Source: Nocardioides nematodiphilus
Lineage (GTDB): Bacteria > Actinomycetota > Actinomycetes > Propionibacteriales > Nocardioidaceae
Reading direction: 5' to 3'
NCBI RefSeq assembly: GCF_020216525.1
Contig: NZ_JAIWOY010000003.1
Span: forward strand, 67,206-118,676
Length of the DNA stretch: 51,471 nt
Within the stretch, counting starts at the first letter, position 1; each line of letters starts with the position of its first letter. The translations under genes and the position numbers were made by a program. Under the pieces are notes generated by a model. It saw only the letters and a list, made by a program, of their open reading frames with translations, had not been told where the DNA came from and made no database searches. This document shows, in pieces, positions 30,001 to 40,675 of the stretch.

Positions 30001-31665
30001 GGCGGCCAGCTCCCCGGCCACAAGGTCTACCCGTGGGTCGCCAAGACGCGTCACTCGACGCCGGGCGTGGGCCTGATCAGCCCGCCGCCGCACCACGACA
30101 TCTACTCGATCGAGGACCTGGCTCAGCTGATCCACGACCTCAAGAACGCCAACCCGGCGGCCCGCGTCCACGTGAAGCTGGTCTCCGAGGTCGGTGTGGG
30201 CACGGTTGCGGCGGGTGTCTCCAAGGCGCACGCCGACGTCGTCCTCATCTCGGGTCACGACGGTGGTACGGGCGCCTCGCCGCTCACCTCGCTCAAGCAC
30301 GCCGGCGGCCCCTGGGAGCTCGGCCTCGCCGAGGCCCAGCAGACCCTGCTGCTCAACGGCCTGCGCGACCGCATCGTGGTCCAGGCCGACGGTCAGCTCA
30401 AGACCGGTCGCGACGTCGTCATCGCGGCGCTGCTCGGCGCCGAGGAGTTCGGCTTCGCCACCGCTCCGCTGGTGGTCTCCGGGTGCATCCTGATGCGGGT
30501 CTGCCACCTCGACACCTGCCCGGTGGGCGTCGCGACGCAGAACCCGGTGCTGCGCGAGCGGTTCTCCGGCAAGGCCGAGTACGTCGTGAACTTCTTCCGG
30601 TACATCGCCGAAGAGGTCCGCGAGATCCTCGCCGAGCTCGGCTTCCGATCCATCGAGGAGGCGATCGGCCAGGCCGGCATGCTCGACACCCGCGACGCGA
30701 TCGACCACTGGAAGGCGGCCGGTCTCGACCTGGCGCCGATCTTCCACGTCGTCACCTCGCCCGAGCAGTTCGCCGACCAGGACCTGCGTCACACCACGAC
30801 GCAGGATCACGGCATCGAGCGCTCGCTCGACTTCACCACCCTCGTCCCGCTGGCCCAGCCGGCGCTCGAGAGCGGTGACCCGGTCCGCGCCCAGCTCGAG
30901 ATCAAGAACGTCAACCGCACGGTCGGCACGCTGCTCGGTCACGAGGTGACCAAGCGCTACAAGGGGGCCGGTCTGCCGGACGGCACGATCGACATCACCT
31001 TCACCGGCTCGGCGGGCCAGTCGTTCGGCGCGTTCGTGCCGCGCGGTGTCACGCTGCGCCTCGAGGGCGACGCCAACGACTACGTCGGCAAGGGCCTCTC
31101 CGGCGGCCGCATCGTGGTGCGACCCGACCGCTCGGCGCCGTTCGCGGCCGACGGCCAGATCATCGCCGGCAACACCATCGCGTACGGCGCCACCTCCGGG
31201 CAGATCTTCCTGCGCGGCGGTGTCGGCGAGCGCTGCTGCGTGCGCAACTCCGGTGCCACCGTCGTCACCGAGGGCGTGGGCGACCACGGCTGTGAGTACA
31301 TGACCGGTGGACGCGTCGTCGTCCTCGGCCCGACGGGCCGCAACTTCGCGGCCGGCATGTCGGGTGGTGTCGCGTACGTGCTCGACTTCAAGAAGCAGCG
31401 GGTCAACCCCGAGCTGGTCGAGCTGGGCGCGGTCGAGGGCAGGTTCGCCGACGAGCTCGAGCAGATCGTCCGCACCCACCACGAGGAGACCGAGTCCGAG
31501 GTGGCGGCCGCGCTGCTCGCCGACTGGCCGGCTGCTCTGGCCCGGTTCACCCGGATCATGCCCAGCGACTACAAGCGGGTCCTCGAGGCCCAGGAGGAGG
31601 CCCTCGAGGAGGGCCTCTCCGAGGACGAGGCCGCGGCCCGGATTATGGAGGTGCTCCATGGCTGA
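27100..31665 (+). CDS. gltB: glutamate synthase (NADPH) large subunit
   Basis: Makes two glutamates from glutamine and 2-oxoglutarate. The 1521-residue protein starts at GTG 27100, which has GGGAGAG just upstream; the frame is open to a GTG at 27070. A short propeptide precedes the glutaminase nucleophile Cys23 (KDACGVAF). The class II amidotransferase domain covers about 23-430, the FMN-binding synthase domain about 830-1200, with the 3Fe-4S ligands Cys1129-x5-Cys1135-x4-Cys1140 (CHLDTCPVG), and a GxGxG beta-helix is at the C-terminus. gltD overlaps its end by 8 nt. Confidence 0.98.
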   Translation: MPYQHSFPAPQGLYDPRFEKDACGVAFVATLSGEATHRIVEQGITALVNLDHRGAAGAEVNSGDGAGILIQVPDAFLRAVTAEQGIALPAAGTYAVGTAFLPGDEANVAADRETIEKIAAEEGLEVLGWREVPVNPESLGATALAVMPTFSQLFVKAAGGRVTGMALERLAFVLRKRAESETDAYFPSLSSKTLVYKGMLTTHQLGDVFPDLRDPRMASAIAVVHSRFSTNTFPSWPLSHPFRYIAHNGEINTVMGNRNWMRAREALLASDVIPGDLERIYPICTPGASDSASFDEVLELLHLGGRSLPHSVLMMIPEAWENHTEMDPKRKAFYEFHAKLMEAWDGPANVVFTDGTQVGAVLDRNGLRPGRYWVTEDGLVIYASEAGVLHDIEPKNVIRKGRMQPGKMFLVDTEQHRIIEDDEIKDALASEHPYEEWLHAGQINLADIPEREHVVHTHASVTRRQQVFGYTEEELRVILAPMANSGGEPLGSMGTDSPIAALSAKPRLLFDYFVQLFAQVTNPPLDAIREELVTSLASTIGPEANLLEPSPASCRQVVLPFPVLSNDDLAKIRHINRDGDMPGFITHVVRGLYDVHGGGAAMAARLEEICGEVSAAIADGARIIVLSDRHSTADLAPIPSLLLTGAVHHHLVREKTRTQVGLLVEAGDVREVHHVATLIGYGAAAVNPYLAMESVEDLAFEGFFVKNDPEKAVQNLIKALGKGVLKVMSKMGVSTLASYTGAQIFEAVGLSQAVVDTYFTGTTSKLGGIELDVIAEEVAQRHATAYPRDGVAAAHRELSIGGEYQWRREGEPHLFDPETVFRLQHATREGRYDIFQQYTQRVNEQSERLMTLRGLFKFKDAGATGRAPISIDEVEPVEDIVKRFSTGAMSYGSISQEAHETLAIAMNMLGAKSNTGEGGEDPERLHDPARRSAIKQVASGRFGVTSEYLTNADDIQIKMAQGAKPGEGGQLPGHKVYPWVAKTRHSTPGVGLISPPPHHDIYSIEDLAQLIHDLKNANPAARVHVKLVSEVGVGTVAAGVSKAHADVVLISGHDGGTGASPLTSLKHAGGPWELGLAEAQQTLLLNGLRDRIVVQADGQLKTGRDVVIAALLGAEEFGFATAPLVVSGCILMRVCHLDTCPVGVATQNPVLRERFSGKAEYVVNFFRYIAEEVREILAELGFRSIEEAIGQAGMLDTRDAIDHWKAAGLDLAPIFHVVTSPEQFADQDLRHTTTQDHGIERSLDFTTLVPLAQPALESGDPVRAQLEIKNVNRTVGTLLGHEVTKRYKGAGLPDGTIDITFTGSAGQSFGAFVPRGVTLRLEGDANDYVGKGLSGGRIVVRPDRSAPFAADGQIIAGNTIAYGATSGQIFLRGGVGERCCVRNSGATVVTEGVGDHGCEYMTGGRVVVLGPTGRNFAAGMSGGVAYVLDFKKQRVNPELVELGAVEGRFADELEQIVRTHHEETESEVAAALLADWPAALARFTRIMPSDYKRVLEAQEEALEEGLSEDEAAARIMEVLHG

Positions 31666-33142
31666 CCCGAAGGGGTTCCTGAAGAACGGCCGCGAGGGTG
31701 CGACCCGTCGCCCCGTCGACGAGCGGATCGGCGACTGGAACGAGGTGTATCCGGACAGCATCGGCAAGGCGCTGCTCCCGATCATCAACGTCCAGGCCAG
31801 CCGCTGCATGGACTGCGGCATCCCGTTCTGCCACCAGGGCTGTCCGCTCGGCAACATCATCCCCGAGTGGAACGACCTGACCTGGCGCAACGACTGGGAC
31901 GGCGCCATCGAGCGTCTGCACGCGACCAACAACTTCCCGGAGTTCACCGGTCGCCTGTGTCCGGCCCCGTGCGAGACCGCCTGCGTCCTGGGCATCAACC
32001 AGGACCCGGTGACGATCAAGAACATCGAGGTCTCGATCATCGATCGCGCCTGGGACGACCGCAACGTCAAGCCCCAGCCGCCGGAGTGGCTCTCGGGCAA
32101 GACCGTCGCGGTCATCGGCTCGGGCCCGGCGGGCCTCGCCGCCGCCCAGCAGCTCACCCGCGCCGGTCACACCGTGGCGGTCTACGAGCGGGCCGACAAG
32201 ATCGGCGGCCTGCTGCGCTACGGCATCCCCGAGTTCAAGATGGAGAAGAAGCACGTCGACCGGCGCCTCGAGCAGATGCGCCGCGAGGGCACGGTCTTCC
32301 GGGCCGGCGTCGACGTGGGCACCGCCATCACCGGCCAGGAGCTGCGCGAGCGCTACGACGCCGTCGTCCTGGCCGTCGGGTCGACGATCCCGCGTGACCT
32401 GCCGGTCCCGGGTCGCGAGCTCAACGGCATCCACCAGGCGATGGAGTTCCTGCCGCAGGCCAACCGCCAGGCGCTGGGAGAGACCGTCGAGGGTCAGATC
32501 CGGGCCGACGGCAAGCACGTCGTCATCATCGGCGGCGGCGACACCGGCGCCGACTGCCTCGGCACCTCCATCCGGCACGGCGCCACCTCGATCACCCAGC
32601 TGGAGATCATGCCGCGTCCCGAGGAGTCCAACGGCCGCGCCGACGCGCGTCCGAACGGGCAGCCGTGGCCGACGTACCCGATGATCTTCCGCGTCTCCTC
32701 GGCCCACGAGGAGGGCGGTGACCGGGTGTACGGCGTCTCCACCAAGGAGTTCCTGGGCGACGAGAACGGCAACGTCCGCGCGCTCAAGATCGTCGACGTG
32801 GTCTTCGAGGGCGGCAAGCTCACCGAGGTCGAGGGCACCGAGCGCGAGATCCTCGCCGACCTGGTGCTCTTCGCGATGGGCTTCACCGGCCCGGAGCAGA
32901 ACGGCGTGGTCGAGCAGCTCGGGGTCGAGCTGGACGCGCGCGGCAACATCGCCCGCGGCGCGGCGTTCCAGACCTCGGTCGAGGGCGTCTACGTGGCCGG
33001 CGACGCCGGTCGCGGCCAGTCGCTCATCGTCTGGGCGATCGCCGAGGGCCGCTCGGCGGCCGCCGCGGTGGACGCCTACCTCACCGGCTCGACGACGCTC
33101 CCGTCGCCGATCAAGCCGACCGACCGTCCGCTGATGGTCTGA
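31658..33142 (+). CDS. gltD: glutamate synthase small subunit
   Basis: FAD-containing subunit that passes electrons from NADPH to GltB. The 494-residue protein has N-terminal Fe-S cysteines ([14 protein letters not shown] near 50-63 and CPAPCETAC near 100-110), an FAD-binding [10 protein letters not shown], and an NADPH-binding [19 protein letters not shown] near the end completes the FAD site. It is translationally coupled to gltB. A long hairpin terminator follows at 33161-33203. Confidence 0.97.
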   Translation: MADPKGFLKNGREGATRRPVDERIGDWNEVYPDSIGKALLPIINVQASRCMDCGIPFCHQGCPLGNIIPEWNDLTWRNDWDGAIERLHATNNFPEFTGRLCPAPCETACVLGINQDPVTIKNIEVSIIDRAWDDRNVKPQPPEWLSGKTVAVIGSGPAGLAAAQQLTRAGHTVAVYERADKIGGLLRYGIPEFKMEKKHVDRRLEQMRREGTVFRAGVDVGTAITGQELRERYDAVVLAVGSTIPRDLPVPGRELNGIHQAMEFLPQANRQALGETVEGQIRADGKHVVIIGGGDTGADCLGTSIRHGATSITQLEIMPRPEESNGRADARPNGQPWPTYPMIFRVSSAHEEGGDRVYGVSTKEFLGDENGNVRALKIVDVVFEGGKLTEVEGTEREILADLVLFAMGFTGPEQNGVVEQLGVELDARGNIARGAAFQTSVEGVYVAGDAGRGQSLIVWAIAEGRSAAAAVDAYLTGSTTLPSPIKPTDRPLMV

Positions 33143-33160
33143 CGCCGCCGGAAACGCGCT

Positions 33161-33203
33161 GAACAGGCGCTGTTCGTGCCCTGAGCACGGACAGCGCCTG
33201 TTC
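33161..33203 (+). terminator. terminator of gltBD
   Basis: A 19-bp stem (33161-33179 with 33185-33203) with one G-U wobble and a CCTGA loop, followed by a modestly T-rich stretch (TGTCATTTGTT). It is the longest hairpin in the window. Confidence 0.85.
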
Positions 33204-33260
33204 TGTCATTTGTTACTCGTGAGTCATGGCCCGGATCACATTGGAACGATCAAGAGACGT

Positions 33261-33266
33261 TAGGGT
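33261..33266 (+). promoter_or_regulatory. leaderless-type -10 box of pyk (TAGGGT)
   Basis: TAGGGT lies 6 nt before GTG 33273 and no Shine-Dalgarno is present. TTGGAA at 33241-33246 is a possible -35, but the 14-nt spacing is short. Confidence 0.5.
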
Positions 33267-33272
33267 GGACCC

Positions 33273-34739
33273 GTGCGCAGAGCGAAGATCGTATGTACGT
33301 TGGGTCCGGCCGTCGACGGCGAGGAGAAGCTCAGTGAGCTCATCCACGCGGGCATGGACATCGCGCGGCTCAACATGAGCCACGGAGGTCAGGCCGACCA
33401 CGCCGAGCGCTACAACGCGGTGCGCGCCGCCTCGGACAAGACCGGCAAGGCCGTCGGCATCTTCGCCGACCTGCAGGGCCCGAAGATCCGCCTGGAGAAG
33501 TTCGCCGAGGGCAAGGCCGTCCTCGAGCGCGGCCAGTCCTGGACCATCACCACCCGCGACGTCGCCGGCGACGCCACCATCTGCGGCACCACGTACAAGG
33601 GCCTGCCCGGCGACGTGAACGTGGGCGACCCGATCCTGATCGACGACGGCAAGGTCCGCCTGCGCGTGACCGGCGTCGAGAACGACACCGACGTGGTCAC
33701 CGAGGTCGTCATCGGCGGCCCGGTCAGCAACAGCAAGGGCATCAACCTGCCCGGCGTCGCCGTCTCCGTCCCGGCGCTGTCCGAGAAGGACATCTCCGAC
33801 CTGCGCTTCGCGCTCAACCTCGGCGTCGACATGGTCGCGCTGAGCTTCGTGCGCGACGCGAAGGACGCCGAGGACGTCCGCGCGATCATGCGCGAGGAGG
33901 GCCGTGTCGTCCCGATCATCGCCAAGATCGAGAAGCCGCAGGCCGTCGACAACCTCGACGAGGTCATCGAGGCCTTCGACATGTTCATGGTCGCCCGCGG
34001 TGACCTCGGCGTCGAGTGCCCCCTCGAGGAGGTCCCCTTCCTGCAGAAGCGGATCGTCGAGCAGGCCCGCCTCAACGCCAAGCCGGTCATCGTCGCCACC
34101 CAGATGCTCGAGTCGATGATCACCAACCCGCAGCCGACCCGCGCCGAGGCCAACGACGTCGCCAACGCCGTCCTCGACGGCGCCGACGCCGTGATGCTGT
34201 CAGCCGAGACCTCGGTCGGCGAGTTCCCGATCCACACCGTCGAGACGATGGCCCGGATCATCGCCGCCACCGAGGGTCACGCCTTCGCCGCCGGAGGCGG
34301 GGTGGGCCACCTGTCGCAGATCCACTGGGACCCGCACACCAGCTCGGGCGTCATCGCCAAGGCCGCCGAGGAGGTCGCCGAGCGCGTCGGCGCCAAGTAC
34401 CTCGTCGCCTTCACGACCACCGGCGACTCGGCCCGCCGCCTCGCGCGTCTGCGCGGCCCCATCCCGCTGCTCGCCTTCACGCCGTTCGCGCCCGTGCGCA
34501 ACCGGCTCGCGCTCAGCTGGGGCATCGAGACCTTCCTGACCGACGAGGTCGAGCACACCGACATGATGGTGCGGCAGGTCGACGAGGTGCTCCTCGCCGA
34601 CGGCCGCATCAAGGAGGGCGAGCTCATCGTCATCATCGCCGGCGCTCCGGCCGGCCTGCCGGGCTCGACCAACGCCCTGCGCATCCACCGGATGGGCGAC
34701 GCGATCAACGAGGTCTCGCCCGCGTACCGGAAGTTCTGA
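33273..34739 (+). CDS. pyk: pyruvate kinase
   Basis: Last glycolytic step: phosphoenolpyruvate plus ADP to pyruvate plus ATP. The 488-residue protein has RAKIVCTLGPA at the N-terminus, RLNMSHG, the B domain (about 70-165), the active-site block IIAKIEKPQAVDNLDEVI with the catalytic Lys, MVARGDLGVE and ATQMLESM, then the C-terminal allosteric domain. The GTG start is taken because the family begins there and TAGGGT lies 6 nt upstream. It is transcribed alone, closed by a perfect hairpin. Confidence 0.97.
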   Translation: MRRAKIVCTLGPAVDGEEKLSELIHAGMDIARLNMSHGGQADHAERYNAVRAASDKTGKAVGIFADLQGPKIRLEKFAEGKAVLERGQSWTITTRDVAGDATICGTTYKGLPGDVNVGDPILIDDGKVRLRVTGVENDTDVVTEVVIGGPVSNSKGINLPGVAVSVPALSEKDISDLRFALNLGVDMVALSFVRDAKDAEDVRAIMREEGRVVPIIAKIEKPQAVDNLDEVIEAFDMFMVARGDLGVECPLEEVPFLQKRIVEQARLNAKPVIVATQMLESMITNPQPTRAEANDVANAVLDGADAVMLSAETSVGEFPIHTVETMARIIAATEGHAFAAGGGVGHLSQIHWDPHTSSGVIAKAAEEVAERVGAKYLVAFTTTGDSARRLARLRGPIPLLAFTPFAPVRNRLALSWGIETFLTDEVEHTDMMVRQVDEVLLADGRIKEGELIVIIAGAPAGLPGSTNALRIHRMGDAINEVSPAYRKF

Positions 34740-34751
34740 CCCACGCACGCC

Positions 34752-34785
34752 GAAGAGCCCGCCACCGTGAGGTGGCGGGCTCTTC
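34752..34785. terminator. bidirectional terminator between pyk and tRNA-Leu
   Basis: Perfect 15-bp stem (34752-34766 with 34771-34785) with a GTGA loop. It ends pyk on the plus strand and lies 7 nt beyond the 3' end of the minus-strand tRNA gene, so it probably serves both. Confidence 0.8.
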
Positions 34786-34792
34786 GCATCGG

Positions 34793-34865
34793 TGCCCCGG
34801 GTCGGATTCGAACCGACACTGGATGGTGTTTGAGACCACTGCCTCTGCCGTTGGGCTACCGGGGC
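34793..34865 (-). tRNA. tRNA-Leu (anticodon CAA), short variable arm
   Basis: The minus strand folds as a 73-nt cloverleaf: acceptor GCCCCGG/CCGGGGC, D stem GCC/GGC, anticodon stem GTGGT/ACCAT with loop CTCAAAC (anticodon CAA at 34832-34830), variable region CCAGT, T stem GTCGG/CCGAC with loop TTCGAAT, discriminator A. The encoded 3' end reads ACCG, so the final CCA must be completed by the CCA-adding enzyme. The anticodon reads UUG (Leu), yet the variable region is only 5 nt, whereas Leu tRNAs normally have a long one. Confidence 0.88.
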
Positions 34866-34922
34866 GGCGCGGAGCAAACCTACCGGAGCGCCGCGGGGGA
34901 CGCTGACTCCGGGCGTACCGAC

Positions 34923-34928
34923 TAGCCT
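34923..34928 (+). promoter_or_regulatory. leaderless-type -10 box (TAGCCT)
   Basis: TAGCCT lies 6 nt before GTG 34935, favouring this GTG over the in-frame GTG at 34929 as the start of the response regulator. Confidence 0.45.
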
Positions 34929-34934
34929 GTGGCG

Positions 34935-35549
34935 GTGACCGATCTACCCCCGCGCCGCGTCGTCATCGCCGAGGACGAGGTCCTCATCCGGATGGACCTC
35001 AAGGAGATGCTCACCGACGAGGGGTACGACGTGGTGGGGGAGGCCGGCGACGGTGCCGAGGCGGTGCGCCTGGCCGAGGAGCTGCGGCCCGACCTGGTGA
35101 TCCTCGACGTGAAGATGCCGATCCTCGACGGGATCGCCGCCGCCGAGCAGGTCGCGCGCCAGCGGATCGCCCCGGTCGTGATGCTGACCGCCTTCTCCCA
35201 GCGCGACCTGGTCGAGCGCGCTCGCGACGCCGGCGCGATGGCGTACCTGGTCAAGCCGTTCAACCCCAGCGACCTGGTGCCGGCGATCGAGCTGGCCGTC
35301 AGCCGCTTCCAGGAGGTCGCCCAGCTCGAGGCCGAGGTGGGCGAGCTGACCGAGCGGCTCGAGACCCGCAAGGCGGTCGATCGGGCCAAGGGCGTGCTGC
35401 AGAAGGAGCTCGGTCTGAGCGAGACCGAGTCGTTCCGCTGGATCCAGAAGACGGCCATGGATCTGCGGCTCTCGATGCGCCAGGTCGCCGACGGAATCGT
35501 GGAGCACGGTGTCGGGATCGCCGGCGGGGGAGTACGTTCCGAGGGCTGA
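34935..35549 (+). CDS. pdtaR: ANTAR-domain response regulator (PdtaR-like)
   Basis: A 204-residue two-component regulator that should act by antitermination on RNA. The receiver domain (about 8-125) has the acidic pair in IAEDE, phospho-acceptor Asp58 in VILDVKMP and the conserved Lys in YLVKPF. A coiled linker (LEAEVGELTERLETRKAVDRAKGVL) leads into the ANTAR domain (about 140-190). It matches M. tuberculosis Rv1626, whose kinase PdtaS is encoded elsewhere; no kinase gene is in this window. Synteny of pyk, tRNA-Leu and this regulator ahead of a liv operon seems conserved in Actinobacteria. Confidence 0.93.
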   Translation: MTDLPPRRVVIAEDEVLIRMDLKEMLTDEGYDVVGEAGDGAEAVRLAEELRPDLVILDVKMPILDGIAAAEQVARQRIAPVVMLTAFSQRDLVERARDAGAMAYLVKPFNPSDLVPAIELAVSRFQEVAQLEAEVGELTERLETRKAVDRAKGVLQKELGLSETESFRWIQKTAMDLRLSMRQVADGIVEHGVGIAGGGVRSEG

Positions 35550-35605
35550 AACGACCTCTCAGGTTGCGTATCGGTAACGAATCGGGTCGAAACCGAGGCT
35601 GTGTC

Positions 35606-35645
35606 CGTGGGATGTCCCACGCGAGGGCCCGGACAGGGTTAGATT
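35606..35645 (+). promoter_or_regulatory. candidate promoter and operator of the liv operon
   Basis: TAGATT at 35640-35645 may be the -10 box. The palindrome CGTGGGA-TG-TCCCACG (35606-35621) covers the expected -35 position, as a repressor site would. The 136-nt gap from 35550 to 35685 holds no gene. Confidence 0.4.
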
Positions 35646-35685
35646 TCGGCAGATCACGTCCCAGTGAACAGTGGAGGAAACCCCG

Positions 35686-36849
35686 ATGATGGGAACCAAG
35701 AAGACCGCTCGCATGCTCGCGGTCGCCGGCATCGCCGCGCTCGCCCTGAGCGCCTGCGGCAGCAGCGGCAACAACGCCAGCGACAACACCGCCGGCGGTG
35801 GTGGCGGCAAGGGCGGCTGCGGCAACTACAGCCTCGCCTTCATGGGCGCGCTCACCGGCGACGCCGGCGCACTCGGCGTCAACATGATCAACGGCGTGAA
35901 GCTCGCCGTCGACGAGTACAACCAGAAGCACGCCGACTGCAAGGTCACCGTCAAGGACTTCGACTCGCAGGGCAGCCCGGACAAGGCTCCGGCTCTCGCG
36001 ACCCAGATCGTCCAGGACTCCTCCATCGCCGGCCTCGTCGGCCCCGGCTTCTCGGGTGAGTCGAACGCGACCGGCAAGACGTTCTTCGAGGCCGGCATGC
36101 CGTCGATCTCCCCGTCGGCCACCGACGACGGTCTCACCAAGCAGGGCTGGACCACCTGGCACCGCGTCATCGGCAACAACGGCGCCCAGGCGACCGCCGC
36201 CGCGAAGTACCTCAAGGAGACCGTCGGCGCCAAGAAGGTCTTCGTCGTCGACGACGCCCAGGACTACTCGAAGGGTCTCGCCGAGGCGTTCAAGACTGCT
36301 GCCGGCTCGATGGTCGTCGGCTCGGACCAGATCCAGGTCGGCCAGACCGACATGTCGGCCGTCGTCACCCAGGTCAAGGCCTCCGGTGCTGACGCGTTCT
36401 ACTACGGCGGCTACTACGCCGAGGCCGGTCTGCTCGCGAAGCAGCTGCGCAACGCCGGCTTCAAGGGCACCTTCATGTCGGGCGACGGCGCCGAGGACCC
36501 GGCGTTCGTCAAGGCCGCTGGCTCGGCGGCCGCTGAGGGCGCGCTGCTGACGGCTCCGGCCGGTCCGGCTCCGGCCGACTTCAACAGCCGGGTCAAGGCC
36601 TCCACCGGTGCTGCCGCTGGTCTGTACACGACCCAGGCCTACGACGCCGCGAACATCTTCCTCGCGGCCCTCGACGCCGGCAAGACCAGCCACCAGGACA
36701 TCAACAGCTTCATCGGCAGCTACACCGGTGATGGCGTCTCCGGCCCGATCGCCTTCGACCAGAACGGCGACATCAAGCAGTCGACGATCTGGGTCTACAC
36801 CGTCAAGAACGGTCAGCTCGACCAGGAGAACCCGACCGCGATCAAGTGA
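35686..36849 (+). CDS. livJ: branched-chain amino-acid-type ABC substrate-binding lipoprotein
   Basis: A 387-residue periplasmic-binding-protein-like lipoprotein. ATG 35686 is used because GGAGGAAA (35673-35680) precedes it. The signal peptide ends in LSAC with Cys24, followed by a Gly/Asn linker. The Leu/Ile/Val-binding fold starts at LAFMGALTGDAG, with GFSGESNAT and YDAANIFLAAL later. The ligand could be Leu/Ile/Val or another small amide or amino acid. A hairpin between this gene and livH may leave the binding protein more abundant than the permeases. Confidence 0.93.
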   Translation: MMGTKKTARMLAVAGIAALALSACGSSGNNASDNTAGGGGGKGGCGNYSLAFMGALTGDAGALGVNMINGVKLAVDEYNQKHADCKVTVKDFDSQGSPDKAPALATQIVQDSSIAGLVGPGFSGESNATGKTFFEAGMPSISPSATDDGLTKQGWTTWHRVIGNNGAQATAAAKYLKETVGAKKVFVVDDAQDYSKGLAEAFKTAAGSMVVGSDQIQVGQTDMSAVVTQVKASGADAFYYGGYYAEAGLLAKQLRNAGFKGTFMSGDGAEDPAFVKAAGSAAAEGALLTAPAGPAPADFNSRVKASTGAAAGLYTTQAYDAANIFLAALDAGKTSHQDINSFIGSYTGDGVSGPIAFDQNGDIKQSTIWVYTVKNGQLDQENPTAIK

Positions 36850-36873
36850 TCGTGATCGACACCTTCTGACATC

Positions 36874-36908
36874 CTGTGGCCGGGGCGGGGATCCTGCTCC
36901 GGCCACAG
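36874..36908 (+). terminator. intra-operon hairpin between livJ and livH
   Basis: A 10-bp stem (CTGTGGCCGG at 36874-36883 with CCGGCCACAG at 36899-36908) and a 15-nt loop. It probably acts as a partial terminator or 3'-end stabiliser giving excess binding protein; no promoter is seen after it. Confidence 0.6.
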
Positions 36909-36937
36909 ACACGTCCCCGCACACTGAGGAAAGAGCC

Positions 36938-37939
36938 GTGCACTTCGACGTACTATTCAACGACTTCACCGCCTATACCGCCGGCGGCCTCGTCTATGGC
37001 GCGATCTACGCGCTGATCGCGCTGGGCTACACGATGGTCTACGGCGTCCTGCAGCTGATCAACTTCGCCCACTCCGAGGTCTTCATGTTCGGGACCTACG
37101 CGATGGCCTGGGTCTTCGTCCTCCTCCACGGCACCGAACAGGTCCAGTGGGGTCTGGGCAGGGCCGCTCCCATCCTGCTGGTCTCGCTCGTCGCGGCGAT
37201 GCTCGTCTCCGGAGCCGTGGCGCTCCTACTCGAGCGGGTCGCGTATCGCCCCCTGCTGAAGAAGGGAGCCCCGAAGCTGATCTGTCTCATCTCCGCGATC
37301 GGCGCCTCCTTCGCCCTCTCAGAGGCGATGGGTCTGCGTGACCGCTTCGCCGGCTGGGTCGGCCTCGACGGCAAGCTCGACAACTACGTGAGCAACGCGC
37401 GCAACCTCTACGCCAACCCGGTCGACATCAAGCCGCACACCTTCTTCACCGTCGGCGGCTACCACGTCAGCGACATCGACGTCGTCATCATCGTCGCGGC
37501 GCTGCTGATGATGGTCGCCCTGGTCTTCTTCGTCGACAAGACGAAGTTCGGCCGCGGCATCCGCGCGGTCGCCCAGGACCCCGAGTCGGCCACCCTGATG
37601 GGGGTCAACTCGACCCGCGTCATCCAGGTGACCTTCCTGGTCGGCGGACTCATGGCCGGCGCTGCGGCCATGCTCTACATGCTCAAGATCGGGACGACCC
37701 GGCCCAACATCGGCTTCCTGTTCGGCGTCAAGGCCTTCACCGCCGCCGTGATGGGTGGCATCGGCAACCTGCGGGGAGCGCTGCTCGGCGGCCTCATCCT
37801 TGGCGTCGTCGAGAACTGGGGGTCGGCCGTCTTCGGCAGCGACTGGAAGGACGTCGTCTCCTTCGTCCTGCTCATCCTGATCCTGCTCGTCCGTCCGTCC
37901 GGCATCCTCGGTGAGGCTCTCGGAAAGGCGCGCGCATGA
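36938..37939 (+). CDS. livH: branched-chain amino-acid ABC permease LivH
   Basis: A 333-residue membrane protein with about eight helices. [33 protein letters not shown] at the start and [15 protein letters not shown] near the end are LivH hallmarks, the latter being the loop that docks on the ATPases. GTG 36938 has GAGGAAAGAG just upstream. It overlaps livM by 4 nt (ATGA). Confidence 0.94.
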   Translation: MHFDVLFNDFTAYTAGGLVYGAIYALIALGYTMVYGVLQLINFAHSEVFMFGTYAMAWVFVLLHGTEQVQWGLGRAAPILLVSLVAAMLVSGAVALLLERVAYRPLLKKGAPKLICLISAIGASFALSEAMGLRDRFAGWVGLDGKLDNYVSNARNLYANPVDIKPHTFFTVGGYHVSDIDVVIIVAALLMMVALVFFVDKTKFGRGIRAVAQDPESATLMGVNSTRVIQVTFLVGGLMAGAAAMLYMLKIGTTRPNIGFLFGVKAFTAAVMGGIGNLRGALLGGLILGVVENWGSAVFGSDWKDVVSFVLLILILLVRPSGILGEALGKARA

Positions 37940-39144
37940 GCACCAACACCGCTTCCGCCGCATCGACGGGCCCGGTGCGCCGCTTCGGCGCCTGGTGGGA
38001 CTCCGTCGTCGACCGCTACAACGCCCAGCCCAAGGGAGCCAAGCTCGCCTGGGTGGTGCTGTTCGCGGTCTTCTTCTACGCGTTGCCGCTGCTGCGCCCG
38101 CCGATCATCACGACGGACCGCATCGACTTCGGTGGTGTCCTGTTCTCCTCGGCGGCCTTCGCCCTGGTGGCGCTCGGACTCAACATCGTGATCGGCTACG
38201 CCGGCCTGCTCGACCTCGGGTACGTCGGCTTCTACGCCACCGGTGCCTACACCACCGGTGTGCTCACCGCGCAGCACTGGCACTGGCCGTTCTTCCTGGC
38301 CCTTCCACTGGCGATCGCCGTCTCCATGGTCACCGGCGTCATCCTCGGCGCTCCGACCCTGCGGGTGCGCGGCGACTACCTCGCCATCGTCACGCTCGGC
38401 TTCGGTGAGATCATCCGGCTCATCGTCACCAACGTCGACTGGCTGGGCGCGGCGGGTGGCATCAAGAACATCCCGCACCCGAACAACATCGGGCCGGCAC
38501 CCACGCCACCGTTCGACCCGGGCGGTCTCTTCGCGATCCCGCGCCTGCAGTGGAACGGGCTGATCCCCTCGATCGACCACACCCCGCTGCACCAGACCCA
38601 CTTCCTGGTCTTCGGTGCGCTCGACGCCACGCCGTTCTACTGGCTGGTGCTGACCGCGCTGATCCTCGTACTGATCGGCGACCGGCTGGTCAAGGCCAGC
38701 CGCGTCGGCCGGGCGTGGGAGGCAACCCGCGAGGACGAGGACGCCGCCGAGCTGATGGGGGTGCCGACGTTCCGCTACAAGCTGCTCGCGTTCGCACTCG
38801 GTGCTGCCATCGGTGGTCTCTCCGGCTCGCTCTACGCCAGCAGCCAGGGCAGCTTCATCAGCCCGCAGAGCTTCCCGCTGCTGCTCTCCATGCTGTTCGT
38901 CGCCGCCGTCATCGTCGGTGGCTCGGGCAACCGCTGGGGCGCGATCGCGGGCGGCGTGCTGGTGGCCTACCTGCCGGAGCGCTTCCGCGACTTCGCCGAC
39001 TACCGTTTGCTGGTCTTCGGCATCGCGCTGATGGTGCTGTCGATCTGGCGCCCGCAGGGGATCTTCCCCTCGACACGCGCACGACGCGCCAAGGCGGCCG
39101 CCGAGGAGATCGAGGAGCTCGAGGAGGGGCCCGCCCATGTCTGA
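37936..39144 (+). CDS. livM: branched-chain amino-acid ABC permease LivM
   Basis: A 402-residue permease with an N-terminal cytoplasmic stretch of about 38 residues, then about ten helices. [27 protein letters not shown] and [14 protein letters not shown] are characteristic. The C-terminus is a charged helical tail rich in Ala, Arg and Glu (about 375-402). It begins in the last codon of livH and its stop lies inside the first codons of livG (8-nt overlap). Confidence 0.94.
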   Translation: MSTNTASAASTGPVRRFGAWWDSVVDRYNAQPKGAKLAWVVLFAVFFYALPLLRPPIITTDRIDFGGVLFSSAAFALVALGLNIVIGYAGLLDLGYVGFYATGAYTTGVLTAQHWHWPFFLALPLAIAVSMVTGVILGAPTLRVRGDYLAIVTLGFGEIIRLIVTNVDWLGAAGGIKNIPHPNNIGPAPTPPFDPGGLFAIPRLQWNGLIPSIDHTPLHQTHFLVFGALDATPFYWLVLTALILVLIGDRLVKASRVGRAWEATREDEDAAELMGVPTFRYKLLAFALGAAIGGLSGSLYASSQGSFISPQSFPLLLSMLFVAAVIVGGSGNRWGAIAGGVLVAYLPERFRDFADYRLLVFGIALMVLSIWRPQGIFPSTRARRAKAAAEEIEELEEGPAHV

Positions 39145-39950
39145 GACCACTACCACCGCAGCGACGGCGACCGGCGCGACCGGCGAGAGACTGCTCGAGG
39201 TCGATGACGTCACCATCAAGTTCGGCGGCCTGACGGCCCTCGACTCGGTGACGTTCGACATCAAGCGCGGCGAGATCCTGGGGCTGATCGGTCCCAACGG
39301 CGCCGGCAAGACGACCTGCTTCAACGTGATGACAGGCGTCTACCGGGCGACGTCGGGCGAGGTCCGCCTGGACGGCGCGCCCCTCGGCAAGCTGAAGAAG
39401 TACGAGATCACCAAGCTCGGCATGGCCCGGACGTTCCAGAACATCCGGCTCTTCAAGACGATGACGGTCCTGGAGAACGTCATGGTCGGCGCCGACGCCA
39501 ACAGCAAGGTCGGCTTCCTCAACGCGCTGTTCCGCACGCCGCTGCACCGCCGGACCGAGAGCGCGGCCAAGGCCCGGGCGCGTGAGCTGCTCGACCTGGT
39601 CGGCATCAGGGCCGACGAGAACGAGCTGGCGTCCAACCTCTCGTACGGCGACCAGCGCCGTCTGGAGATCGCGCGTGCCATGGCGACCGAGCCCAAGCTG
39701 CTGTGCCTGGACGAGCCGGCCGCCGGCTTCAATCCGGCCGAGAAGCAGCGGCTGATGGAGCTGATCCGCAAGGTCCGCGACGCCGGCTACACCGTGCTCC
39801 TCATCGAGCACGACATGCGCCTGGTCATGGGCGTCACCGACCGGATCGTGGTCCTGGAGTTCGGTCGCAAGATCGCCGAGGGCACGCCGGCCGAGGTCCG
39901 AGAGAACCCCGCGGTCATCGCGGCCTACCTGGGTGTCGAGGAGGACGACG

Positions 39951-39964
<14 letters not shown>
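39137..39964 (+). CDS. livG: branched-chain amino-acid ABC ATPase LivG
   Basis: A 275-residue ATPase: Walker [11 protein letters not shown]-loop in [11 protein letters not shown], signature LSYGDQRR, Walker [12 protein letters not shown], switch His in LLIEHDM. An extra Thr/Ala-rich N-terminus of about 17 residues precedes the domain. It overlaps livM and livF. Confidence 0.95.
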
Positions 39965-40673
<709 letters not shown>

Positions 40674-40675
40674 CC

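Noticed and set aside
29311..32157. Minus-strand open frame of 948 codons opposite gltB and gltD
   Set aside because: Composition-driven shadow of two well-supported plus-strand genes.
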